Below are positions 30,530 through 43,592 of a stretch of 64,000 bases of DNA, piece after piece. The notes beneath the pieces were generated by a model. That model worked only from the letters and a program-made list of their open reading frames with translations. It was not told where the DNA came from and searched no databases. The first letter of the stretch is position 1. The number at the start of each line of letters is the position of its first letter. A program made the position numbers and the translations under genes. The stretch is taken from positions 62,001-126,000 of the forward strand of contig NZ_CP080572.1 of the NCBI RefSeq assembly GCF_023746595.1, in the 5' to 3' direction. This stretch comes from Thermococcus argininiproducens (GTDB taxonomy: Archaea; Methanobacteriota_B; Thermococci; Thermococcales; Thermococcaceae).

Positions 30530-32842
30530 TTAAAGGATAAGATCCTCTCTGGTTAGATATCCCTCAAGATAAAGACCTCCAAGGAAAGCCTGTCCAACGT
30601 TTATGCCATTGTCTCCTCTTGGCACCTCGTGAGTTGTGTAAAACCTGAGACCGTTGCTTTCCACAATCTTTCTAATTGTCTTAACAATCAGTTCATTGTA
30701 AGCCACTCCACCGCTGAGAGCCACGTTTTTAATACCAAACTCCTTGGCCTTCTCAACCGTTACTTCCCCAAAGGTCCTTCCCAGAGCCAGGTGAATGGAA
30801 TACGCAATATCCGCGGGGTTTGCTTTGCTTTCTAAAACCTGTCTAAAGAGTTCTTCAATCTTGAGTTCCTCTCCCTCAACTGGAATACTGAATCCTAAGT
30901 CATTCTTTCCTCTAAATGCAACGCCTTCAAGCTTCATCGCAGGTTCTCCCTCGTAAGTCCTTCTATAAGCAACGTTAAGAAGAACGGCGAATGCATCAAG
31001 AACCCTTCCCGTAGAGGAGGCATAGCTAACGTTTATATCTCTGGCTAGCTGATTTAGGATAACATTGAACTCAACTTTTCCATACCTTAAGTTCTCAATG
31101 GCCCTTGGGCAGCATTTTCTGACTAACTCTTCTATCTCTTCCACACTGTACATCTTGTTTAAAATACCCACTAAAGCCCTTAGTGGATAATAGCTGGCTA
31201 AGTCACCACCAGGAAGAGGATAATAGCTTATGTGTGCCAATCTTTCAACATCTTCATAGCTGAGGTAGACGACTTCCCCTCCCCAAGTGTGCCCATCACT
31301 TCCATAACCAACTCCATCCAGAGCTATGCCTACAACTCCATCAAGTTTATTCTCGGCCATCACAGAGGCAACGTGGGCATAATGGTGCTGAACCTGGAGG
31401 AACTCCACCCCCTCCTCTTCCGCCATTTCCATGGCGAGCTTTGTGGTGTTGTAAAGGGGATGAAGATCGGCGACTACCAGATCTAAGTTTTTAACTCTGA
31501 GAATCTTCTTGAAGTGTGTCACCGCGTCTCTCATAAACTCCAGAACTTCCACCTTTGACGTATTTCCAATGTATTGGCTTGGATAAACTTTGGAGTTCTT
31601 TGCAATACCAAAGGCATTCATAAGCTCTGCACCAACTGCTATCCCATTATATTCAAAGGGAATCTCTACTGGAAGGGGTACAAACCCCCTGCTCCTTCTT
31701 ATTACAGCCCTCCTTCCATCAACAAATCTTATCACGCTATCATCGGTTCTGTTGAGTATTTTCCTATTGTGAAGAAGGAAGTAATCGGCCAACTCTTTCA
31801 GTTCTTTAAATGCCCTCTCGTTATCTATGACCATTGGCATTCCGGGATAATTTGCAGATGTCATAACATAAACCGGGCTCTTTGAGTAGTGGAAAAGTAT
31901 GTAATGTGTACCCGCATATGGTAGCATGACTCCGATTGTTGGGAGTCCAGGAGCCAGAGACTCCGGCAATGGGAACGGTTCTTTTTTCCTTAGAGCCACT
32001 ATTGGCTTTCTATACCCTAAAAGTTCTTGCTTTTCAACTTCATTTACTATGGCAAATTCCTCAACTGTTTCCAAATCCCTTGCCATTATTGCAAATGGCT
32101 GTTCGGGCCTGAGAATTCTCTTCCTGAGTTCTCTTACAACTTCCTCATTTGCGGCATCGCACGCTATGTGTATCCCACCAATCCCCTTTATGGCCACTAT
32201 GTAGCCTTTGTCTATTAATTCTGCAGCCCTTTTTAGGGGATCACCTGTTAGCTCTTCCCCTTCGTTGGTGTAGAGACGATAGCTTGGGCCACATACAGGA
32301 CAGCAAACAGGCTCAGCGTGATATCTTCTATTCAACGGATCCTTATACTCGCTCTCACAGTAATCACACATATCAAATTCTCTCATTGTTGTATTAATCC
32401 TGTCATAGGGCAGATCTTCTATTATAGTAAACCTGGGCCCGCAGTTGGTGCACACTATAAATGGATACATGTACCTTTTATCCGCCGGATCAAAAAGCTC
32501 TCTAAGACAATCATCACATATGCTAACATCAGGAGGTATAACCGAATCCCCTCCTCCACCGCCATTGGAACTTTTCTCAATGTAGAATCTGTCAAAACCC
32601 TGAAGCGGAAGCTCTTTTGTTTTTATCTTCTCTACCCTTGCCAGAGGAGGTGCCTTATCCTTGAGATCTTTCAAAAATGCTCTTATATTCTCCTCTTTAC
32701 CCTCAACAACAATTTCAACTCCCGCATCACCAAGATTTTTAACATAGCCTCTCAAACCGTGTTCATGAGCGATTCTGTAGATGAAGGGTCTGAAACCGAC
32801 TCCCTGAACTATCCCCTCAACGTGAATATGATAAGTTTTCAC
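30530..32842 (-). CDS. hypF: Carbamoyltransferase HypF
   Basis: This protein of about 770 residues has all HypF modules: acylphosphatase domain (HVEGIVQGVGFRPFIYRIA), two zinc fingers (CDDCLREL...CTNCGP and CDYCESEY...CCPVCGP), a YrdC-like domain (about 190-370), and a Kae1/TobZ-like carbamoyltransferase domain with VQHHYAHVASV. It transfers a carbamoyl group to the HypE C-terminal Cys. The GTG at 32842 (MKTYHIHVEG) has GGTGG five bases upstream and is preferred to the GTG at 32851. A weak TATA (AACTTTTGGTTTT region, about 32880-32900) precedes it. Confidence 0.94.
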   Translation of the reverse strand: MKTYHIHVEGIVQGVGFRPFIYRIAHEHGLRGYVKNLGDAGVEIVVEGKEENIRAFLKDLKDKAPPLARVEKIKTKELPLQGFDRFYIEKSSNGGGGGDSVIPPDVSICDDCLRELFDPADKRYMYPFIVCTNCGPRFTIIEDLPYDRINTTMREFDMCDYCESEYKDPLNRRYHAEPVCCPVCGPSYRLYTNEGEELTGDPLKRAAELIDKGYIVAIKGIGGIHIACDAANEEVVRELRKRILRPEQPFAIMARDLETVEEFAIVNEVEKQELLGYRKPIVALRKKEPFPLPESLAPGLPTIGVMLPYAGTHYILFHYSKSPVYVMTSANYPGMPMVIDNERAFKELKELADYFLLHNRKILNRTDDSVIRFVDGRRAVIRRSRGFVPLPVEIPFEYNGIAVGAELMNAFGIAKNSKVYPSQYIGNTSKVEVLEFMRDAVTHFKKILRVKNLDLVVADLHPLYNTTKLAMEMAEEEGVEFLQVQHHYAHVASVMAENKLDGVVGIALDGVGYGSDGHTWGGEVVYLSYEDVERLAHISYYPLPGGDLASYYPLRALVGILNKMYSVEEIEELVRKCCPRAIENLRYGKVEFNVILNQLARDINVSYASSTGRVLDAFAVLLNVAYRRTYEGEPAMKLEGVAFRGKNDLGFSIPVEGEELKIEELFRQVLESKANPADIAYSIHLALGRTFGEVTVEKAKEFGIKNVALSGGVAYNELIVKTIRKIVESNGLRFYTTHEVPRGDNGINVGQAFLGGLYLEGYLTREDLIL

Positions 32843-33005
32843 TACTCCCACCTATTCCAGAATCGAAAAAAGGGCATTTATACCTTTTCAAAACCAAAAG
32901 TTAAAAACTAATGAAGAGTTTTTAACCCAAGGTTGCTAGACTAAAGGTTTAACCAACAAAAAGACTAAAAATGACAAGAATTATAATTTCAATGGTGTAC
33001 CCGTT

Positions 33006-33272
33006 ATGTATATCATCGTAGTTTACGATGTGAACGTTTCTCGAGTAAATAAAGTGAAGAAGTTTTTGAGACAGCATTTAATCTGGGTTCAAAATAGCGT
33101 CTTTGAAGGGGAAGTTACACTAGCCGAATACGAGAGAATTAAAAAAGGAATTAAAGAGCTTATTGATGAGGATGAAGACTCCGTGATCATTTACAAGTTA
33201 AGATCAAGGCCAAAAAGAAAGAGTATTGGAATAGAGAAGAATCCGGTGGAGGAATTATTTAGCACATATTGA
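33006..33272 (+). CDS. cas2: CRISPR adaptation protein Cas2
   Basis: This 88-residue protein begins [23 protein letters not shown], the ferredoxin-fold start of Cas2 with Asp8, followed by [12 protein letters not shown] and an acidic middle. Cas2 dimers bridge Cas1 dimers in the spacer integrase. Unlike all other cas genes here it is on the plus strand, and its end overlaps the end of the first cas4 by 18 bases. An AATTATAATTTC element near 32978 may be its promoter. Functional partnership with the cas1 at 33954 is expected. Confidence 0.92.
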   Translation: MYIIVVYDVNVSRVNKVKKFLRQHLIWVQNSVFEGEVTLAEYERIKKGIKELIDEDEDSVIIYKLRSRPKRKSIGIEKNPVEELFSTY

Positions 33273-33950
33273 CCTAAAAATACACCTTTTACATTCCCAG
33301 TTAAAGCGTAGTTTCGGGTCTTTGGGGAATTCTCCATTCTCTATGGATTCAATGAGCTCAATGATGCCTCTGGCTCTCTTCAAAAACGCCTTAAATGCCT
33401 TTGAATCTTTTTTAATTTCTAGCTTTTTCCATGGAATTAGCTCATTATGTCGAAATATCCATAGGTGTCCAAATTCTGCATCAGGAAGCATGTTTAGATA
33501 CGCATTTAGCTGCTCTGTATACGCGTTCAACACACTATCCTCTTCAACATCACTAAGGTTTTCAGGTATTTTTTCGTAAGAGAACTCACTAAAGAACTTA
33601 AACTCGAACACGTGTTCTCCTATTACAAGATCAATCCTACCAGTTAAAAGCCATCCTTCTCCCAAGTCGTATGAGACTTCTTTTTCTATCTCAGGATTAG
33701 CCTCAATATCGCCCTGCAAATATGGCCATGAATCCTTGATAAGCCCTAAAAGGCCCATGTGAAGTACCTGGCCTAGTATCTTTTCCTTATTTTTCTCTCC
33801 AAAAAACCTAACGTCGTACCGAGTGGTTAAAGCTGCCCTCAAAGGACAAAAAGAAACAGAAGTCACTCTGATGGTCCTTTTAGGTCCCCTGATATTCCCA
33901 TACTTAAGAAGGTTTTCCAATCGCTTTCCAAACTCCTCTATGTTCCCCAC
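33255..33950 (-). CDS. cas4: Cas4-family exonuclease (Csa1/Cas4-2-like)
   Basis: This 231-residue protein is a PD-(D/E)xK nuclease with the Cas4 Cys arrangement: [11 protein letters not shown] near residue 33 and [10 protein letters not shown] at the C terminus, likely binding an Fe-S cluster. The nuclease core is [19 protein letters not shown] followed by the Gln-containing EQLNAYLNM. It is longer than the second cas4 at 34927 and probably plays the separate role described for Cas4-2 in P. furiosus, where the two Cas4 proteins set PAM and orientation of new spacers. It follows cas1 by three bases. Confidence 0.85.
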   Translation of the reverse strand: MGNIEEFGKRLENLLKYGNIRGPKRTIRVTSVSFCPLRAALTTRYDVRFFGEKNKEKILGQVLHMGLLGLIKDSWPYLQGDIEANPEIEKEVSYDLGEGWLLTGRIDLVIGEHVFEFKFFSEFSYEKIPENLSDVEEDSVLNAYTEQLNAYLNMLPDAEFGHLWIFRHNELIPWKKLEIKKDSKAFKAFLKRARGIIELIESIENGEFPKDPKLRFNWECKRCIFRSICAK

Positions 33951-33953
33951 CCC

Positions 33954-35454
<1,501 letters not shown>

Positions 35455-35571
35455 TTATAAATTGATTTATAACAAATGAAACTGTAATTTTCATTATAGT
35501 TTTGGCTATAACTTGCGTTACACTTGTTATTGGAACACCAACAACTGTAATTTCTATTACTACATTCTAAT

Positions 35572-37773
35572 CTACACTATTTCCTCTTTCTCACAGACGT
35601 TAATCTCATCAATAAATTCAGATAACCTTTTGGAATCAAAGTAACCAACTTCATTCGAATAGAGAAATCTTGAACTAGACAGTGTTGGGAAGTTGTGATA
35701 CGTACTTGGAAAACTATCCTCGGAAAATAACCACCATATTGGGATTGGAGTAAGGTATTCCTTTATTTTTTGAAGTCTGTACTTACTACTGCTAGCCAGT
35801 ATATCGGCAATCTTGTCAATAAAACATTCTGGAATGACTAGGATTGTGTTTGTTTCCCTGAAATTAAGGATTTTATCTAGCTCTTTATCGTTTAAATCTA
35901 TTGAGAAAAAGTATCTTGTATCATTATCCCATTTTTGAATGTATTTGTCAATCTCTTTTAACTTGGTTTTATCTAGTTTTAATGAACTCTCTTTAAACTG
36001 CTCTATTAGTTCAAATTCTGTTTTAATATTTCCATCAAACTCCTCTAAAATGGTTTTCGCTAAGCTTAATTCATCTAAATTGTAAGGATAACGTCTTCTA
36101 TCATCTAGTTCGGACGGTTTTAGGATTTTTACATTTTCATTATTTGTGAAAGTTGAATACCTATTAACTCTTCCGAACCTCTGAATTAAGGAAGATAGTG
36201 GCGCAAGTTCTGTGAATAGATAATCAAAAGACATATCAAGGCTTACTTCAGCAACCTGTGTAGAAACAAAAACAAAACCTTTAGACATCCTTGAGAACTT
36301 TTCTAATTGGATTTCTTTTTCTTTTCTGTCCTTGTATGTAAATCTTGAGTGTAGGATAAGTATCTCCCTGATCTTATAGTGATGTTTTAGTAAAAGATAG
36401 ATTTTGATGGCTTTTTCTACTGTGTTACATACAACTAATACATTTCCATCCTGTGTTCTTTCTGCTATTTTCTCGAGAGTAGTAGGATCAGTAATATCTT
36501 CTTCACTAATAGAATATATATATCTCCTTCTTCTTTTATATTCTTCAGTAAAATCAAATGAAGTCGGAGATATATAGAAGCTAACCAAGTTTTCTAACGC
36601 TGGGTGCACAGTAGCTGACATAAACACTGTTTTGATATTGTAGTTGAACTCTTGGTTATATTTCTGTATGAAATTCAGGAGGATGTAGAGTCCACTTATC
36701 GGATAAAGATGAAACTCATCGAAGATAAATATTGAATTTCTAAAGTGAAATCTTTTGAGGAAATATTTCCCTACGTGAAGGAAAGTTAAGATTATCTGAT
36801 CAAGCGTTGTTAAAGTAACAGGACTCATAAATGATCTTGAAATAAAAAGTTCCCAATCAACACTTCTTTCATAATCTTTCTGTTTTGTTACTTTTTCAAC
36901 ATCGGCAAAATAATAATTATCCTCAACCTTCATTTTCAGGATTTTTTTAATTGTTTCTTTCATTTTCCTTATTGATGTTATTGTCGGAAGAACATAGATT
37001 ATATGAGTTGGAGTTTTGGTAGAGGCTATTGTTAAAGAGGCAAACGTTTTTCCCCATCCAGTAGGAGCTGAGAATAAGATATGTTCACCAGAGTTTGCCA
37101 TATTCAGGAATAGCTCCCACTTTTTCTCATTAAATTGTAACCCTTTATCTTTTACATATCTTTGTAATCCTTGTTTAATATCTGTTTCCCTAAAAGAAGG
37201 TTTCTCTTTAATAATTTCGTTTTCACTTTCAAACATTGCTGAAACAATGTCTGTGGTCTTAAAAATTCCAAAGAGATCCACATAAATCACATTTTCTCTT
37301 TTGTTCCTTTCAATGAATTCATTAAGTTGTTTCGTTTCTTGATAAATTAAACGAAATACACTATTGTAGTCAATAGGGAACTGTATTCTTCCAAGGACAT
37401 TTTTAGCTAGGTAATTTGGATGTGAAAGAATTGGAGTTAAATGGGAATGATGCCTTAAGATGAAATAAAATATTTTAGGATCTTTAATGTTAGAATATCT
37501 TAAAAACAGATAAGCTGAAAGCGCAGAATGAGGTGGTTTTTTCTTTTTAGTTATGTCCCATCTTGGATTCAACTTCCCTAAATCATGCCACCATGCCAAT
37601 GTTTTTAATATTTTTTCATGATCTTGTAGCCTATGCTTCTGTGCCAGAATCTTAGAAACTCTAATAATTTCCTCAATATGTTGCTTTAATGATTTTTCTT
37701 GTTGCTCGTTTTTATGTGATGTTTTTGAGAGTATATCCAATCCTAAATTTAGCAACATCTTTTCATTTATCAT
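35572..37773 (-). CDS. cas3: CRISPR type I helicase-nuclease Cas3
   Basis: This 733-residue protein fuses an N-terminal HD nuclease (LKTLAWWHDLGKLNPRWD, near residue 62) to a superfamily 2 helicase: Walker A LFSAPTGWGKT (about 237), FIFDEFHLY (DExH box, about 355), MSATVHP (motif III) and QRFGRVNRYS (motif VI, about 545). It degrades target DNA after Cascade recognition. It overlaps cas5 by one base, as the last gene of the interference operon. Both catalytic parts look intact. Confidence 0.94.
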   Translation of the reverse strand: MINEKMLLNLGLDILSKTSHKNEQQEKSLKQHIEEIIRVSKILAQKHRLQDHEKILKTLAWWHDLGKLNPRWDITKKKKPPHSALSAYLFLRYSNIKDPKIFYFILRHHSHLTPILSHPNYLAKNVLGRIQFPIDYNSVFRLIYQETKQLNEFIERNKRENVIYVDLFGIFKTTDIVSAMFESENEIIKEKPSFRETDIKQGLQRYVKDKGLQFNEKKWELFLNMANSGEHILFSAPTGWGKTFASLTIASTKTPTHIIYVLPTITSIRKMKETIKKILKMKVEDNYYFADVEKVTKQKDYERSVDWELFISRSFMSPVTLTTLDQIILTFLHVGKYFLKRFHFRNSIFIFDEFHLYPISGLYILLNFIQKYNQEFNYNIKTVFMSATVHPALENLVSFYISPTSFDFTEEYKRRRRYIYSISEEDITDPTTLEKIAERTQDGNVLVVCNTVEKAIKIYLLLKHHYKIREILILHSRFTYKDRKEKEIQLEKFSRMSKGFVFVSTQVAEVSLDMSFDYLFTELAPLSSLIQRFGRVNRYSTFTNNENVKILKPSELDDRRRYPYNLDELSLAKTILEEFDGNIKTEFELIEQFKESSLKLDKTKLKEIDKYIQKWDNDTRYFFSIDLNDKELDKILNFRETNTILVIPECFIDKIADILASSSKYRLQKIKEYLTPIPIWWLFSEDSFPSTYHNFPTLSSSRFLYSNEVGYFDSKRLSEFIDEINVCEKEEIV

Positions 37774-38429
37774 TAAATCACCATAAATGGTGGATATAAT
37801 GGAACTCCATCTATAGTCGAAATCTTTTGTTTTAGGTTTAATTCAACATTCCATCCCATAATAACGAATTTAGGTTCACCTGAATACACATAAGGGAGAT
37901 TGTAAACGATTCCGTTGTCTAATATTCTCAGTGAGTTTAATAATGATTGAGGCACATAGGAATCTTTTATAGTGTCTTTTTCTTCATACTCATCATACAG
38001 CTGAGGGTTTTCAATTTCTGAGATAATGAACTCACTTATTCCACCGTATGGTACAAACTCAAAATCAAAAGTTTGAATTCGCTCATAGAGATTATTAATG
38101 AGTTTCTGCTTACCCCAAATTGCAAAGCGGTATTTTGGCTTTACTAAAAGCATAAGTTCTTCAGTAGTCCTATCTTCTCTTCCTCTCTTTAACTTTAATA
38201 ACTGTGCATTTTCCCTTGCAATTCCATTTATGCTAAGCAGCTTAGCACCTGCTTTAAATTGTTCTCTCTCCCTAATGTACGCCTCTCTACTTTTTCCAAG
38301 AATAGAAAAGAAGAACCCAAGGACTGTTGTTGGTAATGGTATTAAGTAGGATGTCCTGCTTTTCATGGTTGTGTGAACCCTAAAGTGTGCCAAGTCAAAT
38401 AAAACATCAACTGTTAACCCTTTTTCCAT
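37773..38429 (-). CDS. cas5: Cascade subunit Cas5 (type I-B, Cas5t-like)
   Basis: This protein of about 218 residues has the RAMP-type Cas5 opening LTVDVLFDLAHFRVHTTMKSR and the LPTTVLGFFFSILG block, followed by a middle rich in charged residues. Cas5 caps the crRNA 5' tag. The in-frame codon at 38447 gives a longer form, but the ATG at 38429 lies after GGTGAGTGGAGT and is the probable start, overlapping the cas7 end by 16 bases. Confidence 0.87.
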   Translation of the reverse strand: MEKGLTVDVLFDLAHFRVHTTMKSRTSYLIPLPTTVLGFFFSILGKSREAYIREREQFKAGAKLLSINGIARENAQLLKLKRGREDRTTEELMLLVKPKYRFAIWGKQKLINNLYERIQTFDFEFVPYGGISEFIISEIENPQLYDEYEEKDTIKDSYVPQSLLNSLRILDNGIVYNLPYVYSGEPKFVIMGWNVELNLKQKISTIDGVPLYPPFMVI

Positions 38430-39298
38430 ACTCCACTCACCAGCCAAGTTGCCAGTTTTTCAATATCTTTTTTAGGAACTAAGCCTTTTTTCAATTCATA
38501 TGTTTCTAAAAATTCCTTTTTTTCATTAATTTGGTAAGGCACAAGCTCTTTTTTGAATTGATATTCTTCAGATGCTTTCCAAACAGGATACAATCTTTCT
38601 CCGGCATAGATAATTGTTGAGATGTGCTCTGCCATAGCGAAGTAGTTTGTTCTTCTAGGATATGCCCAGCCTTCATTTAGCAAAATTTCTAATAATGCAC
38701 TTACCCGTTTTATCCTTTCTTCGTCAGGAAGGATATACGTATTATCTTGCTTTGTTATCCTGCCTTCTTTAGTGTATTCATCCCATTTTTTAACTTGGTC
38801 AGTCTTTTCATTTTCAGCAAATATTCCCACTCTTTCTGTAATTACAATTTTCATAAGACCAATAAAGTCGGCAACTTCTGTCTCAAATGGTGTTGGATTC
38901 ACACTACCTACCTTCTTTGGAAATCTGCCTCCAAAGTCAATTTGTATTGGCGTGTGTTCTACTGCAATTACTGGAGACAATGAAACCGGGGCTTGTCTTG
39001 GTTTTTGTTGATTTCCTTTGATATAAAGATACCCAAATAAGTCGTTATCTACATATTTTATTGGGTCACCACTATCAGCAAGTTTGTTACCTTCTCCAAT
39101 TCTAAATGGATCAACTTCAAATCCCCATTCTGCAAGCTTTTCTCTTATTCCTCTTTTGACAGCTCTTGCAGAGACAAACGGATAGACTTCTCCACTTGTA
39201 GATACTAACTTCTTTATCCTTATTCTGTCCCCATCAACTTCATTTGCATTTACATTCCCAGAGACACGAGTTAATAGCCCAATAACGATTTTTCTCAT
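38414..39298 (-). CDS. cas7: Cascade backbone Cas7 (Cst2/DevR family)
   Basis: This protein of about 294 residues starts MRKIVIGLLTRVSGNVNANE, with YPFVSARAVKRGIREKLAEWG, the pattern of the Cst2/DevR group of Cas7 proteins. Multiple copies coat the crRNA spacer. The ATG at 39298 follows GGGGGGTGAAAAAC; the GTG at 39307 is an unlikely start. The Cst2 subtype is what defines the locus as the Cst (Tneap) branch of type I-B, present in P. furiosus next to its Csa and Cmr systems. Confidence 0.88.
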   Translation of the reverse strand: MRKIVIGLLTRVSGNVNANEVDGDRIRIKKLVSTSGEVYPFVSARAVKRGIREKLAEWGFEVDPFRIGEGNKLADSGDPIKYVDNDLFGYLYIKGNQQKPRQAPVSLSPVIAVEHTPIQIDFGGRFPKKVGSVNPTPFETEVADFIGLMKIVITERVGIFAENEKTDQVKKWDEYTKEGRITKQDNTYILPDEERIKRVSALLEILLNEGWAYPRRTNYFAMAEHISTIIYAGERLYPVWKASEEYQFKKELVPYQINEKKEFLETYELKKGLVPKKDIEKLATWLVSGVWKKG

Positions 39299-39303
39299 GT
39301 TTT

Positions 39304-41438
<2,135 letters not shown>

Positions 41439-41440
41439 TC

Positions 41441-41453
41441 AATATATTTAAGG
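41441..41453 (-). promoter_or_regulatory. Promoter of the cas6-cas8-cas7-cas5-cas3 operon
   Basis: On the minus strand CCTTAAATATATT is a good TATA element. It places the transcript start near 41420, giving a short leader of about 27 bases with GGAGGT before the TTG of cas6. Confidence 0.6.
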
Positions 41454-41514
41454 TTTACGAAAATGGTTTGAAAAAGCCTCTAACTGCAGGAGATGGGTTT
41501 TATTTTAAATCTTA

Positions 41515-41760
41515 GAGAAAGCATATAAAACGGAAAAAGAACCCAATAAATGAGGATATTTTAACTATATTATTACTGGGACAAGAGAGTCCTTCAAAAG
41601 ATACCGCAGATCCAAAGGAATACCCCTAAAAAAGGCAAGCCAAAAGGCCTTGGAAAAGTGTTAATACTGGTTCAGTGCGCTATTTAGACAAAGTGGGATC
41701 AGCGAAAATGTGATACAAAAGAAGTTAGAAAACTTCCAGACCCCTATTAACGTTTCTTTT
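41515..41760 (+). pseudogene. Decayed winged-helix regulator fragment
   Basis: This 350-base gap has no intact gene, but plus-strand translations in successive frames look like one broken winged-helix protein: NPINEDILTILLLGQESPSK in one frame, then GIPLKKASQKALEKC in another, then LFRQSGISENVIQKKLENF in a further frame. The order (helix, short LLGQESP turn, GIP-LKK-S-KALEKC recognition helix) is that of ArsR-like DNA-binding domains. At least two frameshifts and several stops interrupt it. This is judged by eye from short peptides. Confidence 0.35.
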
Positions 41761-41774
41761 TCTGTTTGCCTGCG

Positions 41775-42266
41775 TTATAAAAATTCCTCGATGAATTCTT
41801 TTGGTGTTAAGATGTAGAACTCATGGGAATTCAGCCTGAATTTTCTTGTTTTATCCCTGATTTTAAGCAAGTGTTTTCTATCGTAAGTTATCAAGAACCC
41901 AGCTTTAGCATTGTAAACAACATCAAGAAACGGAATATCATTTTCATCTTTCACAAGCTCCTTAATGCGTTTACTCCGTTGGAAGCTCTTTTTGACGGGG
42001 ATCCTCTTAGAAAATGTTAGCATGATTTCAAGGTATCTCATGGCTTCATCCATGGATAAATGTTTGAGAACCTTCTTAGATTGTATTTTAGCTTTATACT
42101 CACGAAGTGTTTTTAGAGAAGCATAATTAACAACATTGCCTTCAACTAATAGTTTTAGAAGATCAAAAGCATATCCTCTAGTAGAAATCGCACCAGCAAT
42201 TAAAACAGAGGTATCAATGACTACTCTAAACCGAGTTTTTTGAGCTTTCTTTCGATTTCTCTCCAT
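41775..42266 (-). CDS. PIN-domain toxin-like ribonuclease
   Basis: This 163-residue protein has the PIN acidic set: VIDTSVLIAG near residue 16, a Glu in TLREYKAKI, ENDIPFLDVVYNA near 115 and LITYDRKHLL near 130. Such proteins are Mg-dependent RNases, usually toxins. It overlaps the upstream 101-residue gene by 46 bases and has no better internal start codon, so translation is probably coupled. It lies between the cas operon and the array on the same strand as both. Confidence 0.8.
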   Translation of the reverse strand: MERNRKKAQKTRFRVVIDTSVLIAGAISTRGYAFDLLKLLVEGNVVNYASLKTLREYKAKIQSKKVLKHLSMDEAMRYLEIMLTFSKRIPVKKSFQRSKRIKELVKDENDIPFLDVVYNAKAGFLITYDRKHLLKIRDKTRKFRLNSHEFYILTPKEFIEEFL

Positions 42267-42526
42267 CTCTTGATTTCCTCCTCAGCCTCGTAATAAATCC
42301 TAACGGCCTCTCCTTCACTAATCTTTCTCTTTCCTTCCTGAGACTTAAGGAATTCTAATGCATCCTTCTTACTTATCTTCTTGGTCTTAATCTTCTTTAA
42401 GTTGGCTTTCCATTCATAATACTCAATAAGCTCTTTAGGCGAAACGCCAACAGCCTTTGCAACTTCATTAATGAGAAGTCTAACACCTTCCGAGTTTTTT
42501 ACTTTTGTAGCCACCCAACTCACCAT
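42221..42526 (-). CDS. Probable antitoxin partner of the PIN protein
   Basis: This 101-residue, highly charged helical protein has an N-terminal segment (SEGVRLLINEVAKAVGVSPKELIEYYEW) that could be a helix-turn-helix and a long helical C terminus (EAVRIYYEAEEEIKRWREIERKLKKL) suited to wrapping a toxin. I do not recognise a named antitoxin family (it is not an obvious AbrB or RHH protein). The role is inferred from size, position directly upstream and the overlap with the PIN gene. A TTTTTAAATAATT element near 42541-42553 indicates a near-leaderless transcript. Confidence 0.65.
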   Translation of the reverse strand: MVSWVATKVKNSEGVRLLINEVAKAVGVSPKELIEYYEWKANLKKIKTKKISKKDALEFLKSQEGKRKISEGEAVRIYYEAEEEIKRWREIERKLKKLGLE

Positions 42527-42626
42527 TCTAACTTTTGCATTAATTATTTAAAAATTTGGTGAAAAAGAGATAGAATTCAAGGCTTATACATACTTCTCAT
42601 TAATAGTATATTACAGTGGAGTCGTG

Positions 42627-42925
42627 CTTTCAATTCTTCTAAAGTCTTATTGGAACTTTGAGATAAAAGAGTATCAGCATTCTGAACTAGAAGCCTTTCA
42701 ATTCTTCTAAAGTCTTATTGGAACTTTTAGAAATAGCAAAAATGGGAGCTAGGTATGTGACTTTCAATTCTTCTAAAGTCTTATTGGAACCTGGCCAACT
42801 CGATAAGTTTGGCCTTATCAACTTTCTTCTTTCAATTCTTCTAAAGTCTTATTGGAACCCTCCCTTCGTGGTCATAGAGCTTATTGATAATGAATCTTTC
42901 AATTCTTCTAAAGTCTTATTGGAAC
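42627..42925. repeat. 299-base block duplicated within the CRISPR array (copy 1)
   Basis: Five repeats and four spacers from 42627 to 42925 are identical base for base to 43294-43592, a displacement of 667 bases. Six unique spacers lie between the copies and three unique spacers lie on the leader side. Confidence 0.95.
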
Positions 42926-43293
42926 TATTGGGCTTTGAGCGATGAGTTTGGCTCAAAGCTTCTTTCAATTCTTCTAAAGTCTTATTGGAACGACGAATTC
43001 AAAAAATCTGAAGTAGCACTAATTTTCTTTCAATTCTTCTAAAGTCTTATTGGAACGGTTACGAATTGGCTGAGACCATCAAAGAAATACCTGCTTTCAA
43101 TTCTTCTAAAGTCTTATTGGAACAAGACAAATTAGATTTTACTAAAATGACTGTTAACGACTTTCAATTCTTCTAAAGTCTTATTGGAACGAAGAGCAAA
43201 ATTACTACTTCAGTCTTGTATATTCCTTATCTTTCAATTCTTCTAAAGTCTTATTGGAACGTATATCTACATAAGGGTACAGCAAACATACAA

Positions 43294-43592
43294 CTTTCAA
43301 TTCTTCTAAAGTCTTATTGGAACTTTGAGATAAAAGAGTATCAGCATTCTGAACTAGAAGCCTTTCAATTCTTCTAAAGTCTTATTGGAACTTTTAGAAA
43401 TAGCAAAAATGGGAGCTAGGTATGTGACTTTCAATTCTTCTAAAGTCTTATTGGAACCTGGCCAACTCGATAAGTTTGGCCTTATCAACTTTCTTCTTTC
43501 AATTCTTCTAAAGTCTTATTGGAACCCTCCCTTCGTGGTCATAGAGCTTATTGATAATGAATCTTTCAATTCTTCTAAAGTCTTATTGGAAC
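43294..43592. repeat. 299-base block duplicated within the CRISPR array (copy 2)
   Basis: This is the leader-proximal copy of the four-spacer block at 42627-42925. Because it is nearer the leader, its crRNAs should be the more abundant ones. Confidence 0.95.

Noticed and set aside
36237-37773. Split or inactive Cas3
   Set aside because: The HD motif and all helicase motifs are intact in one frame; no frameshift was found.
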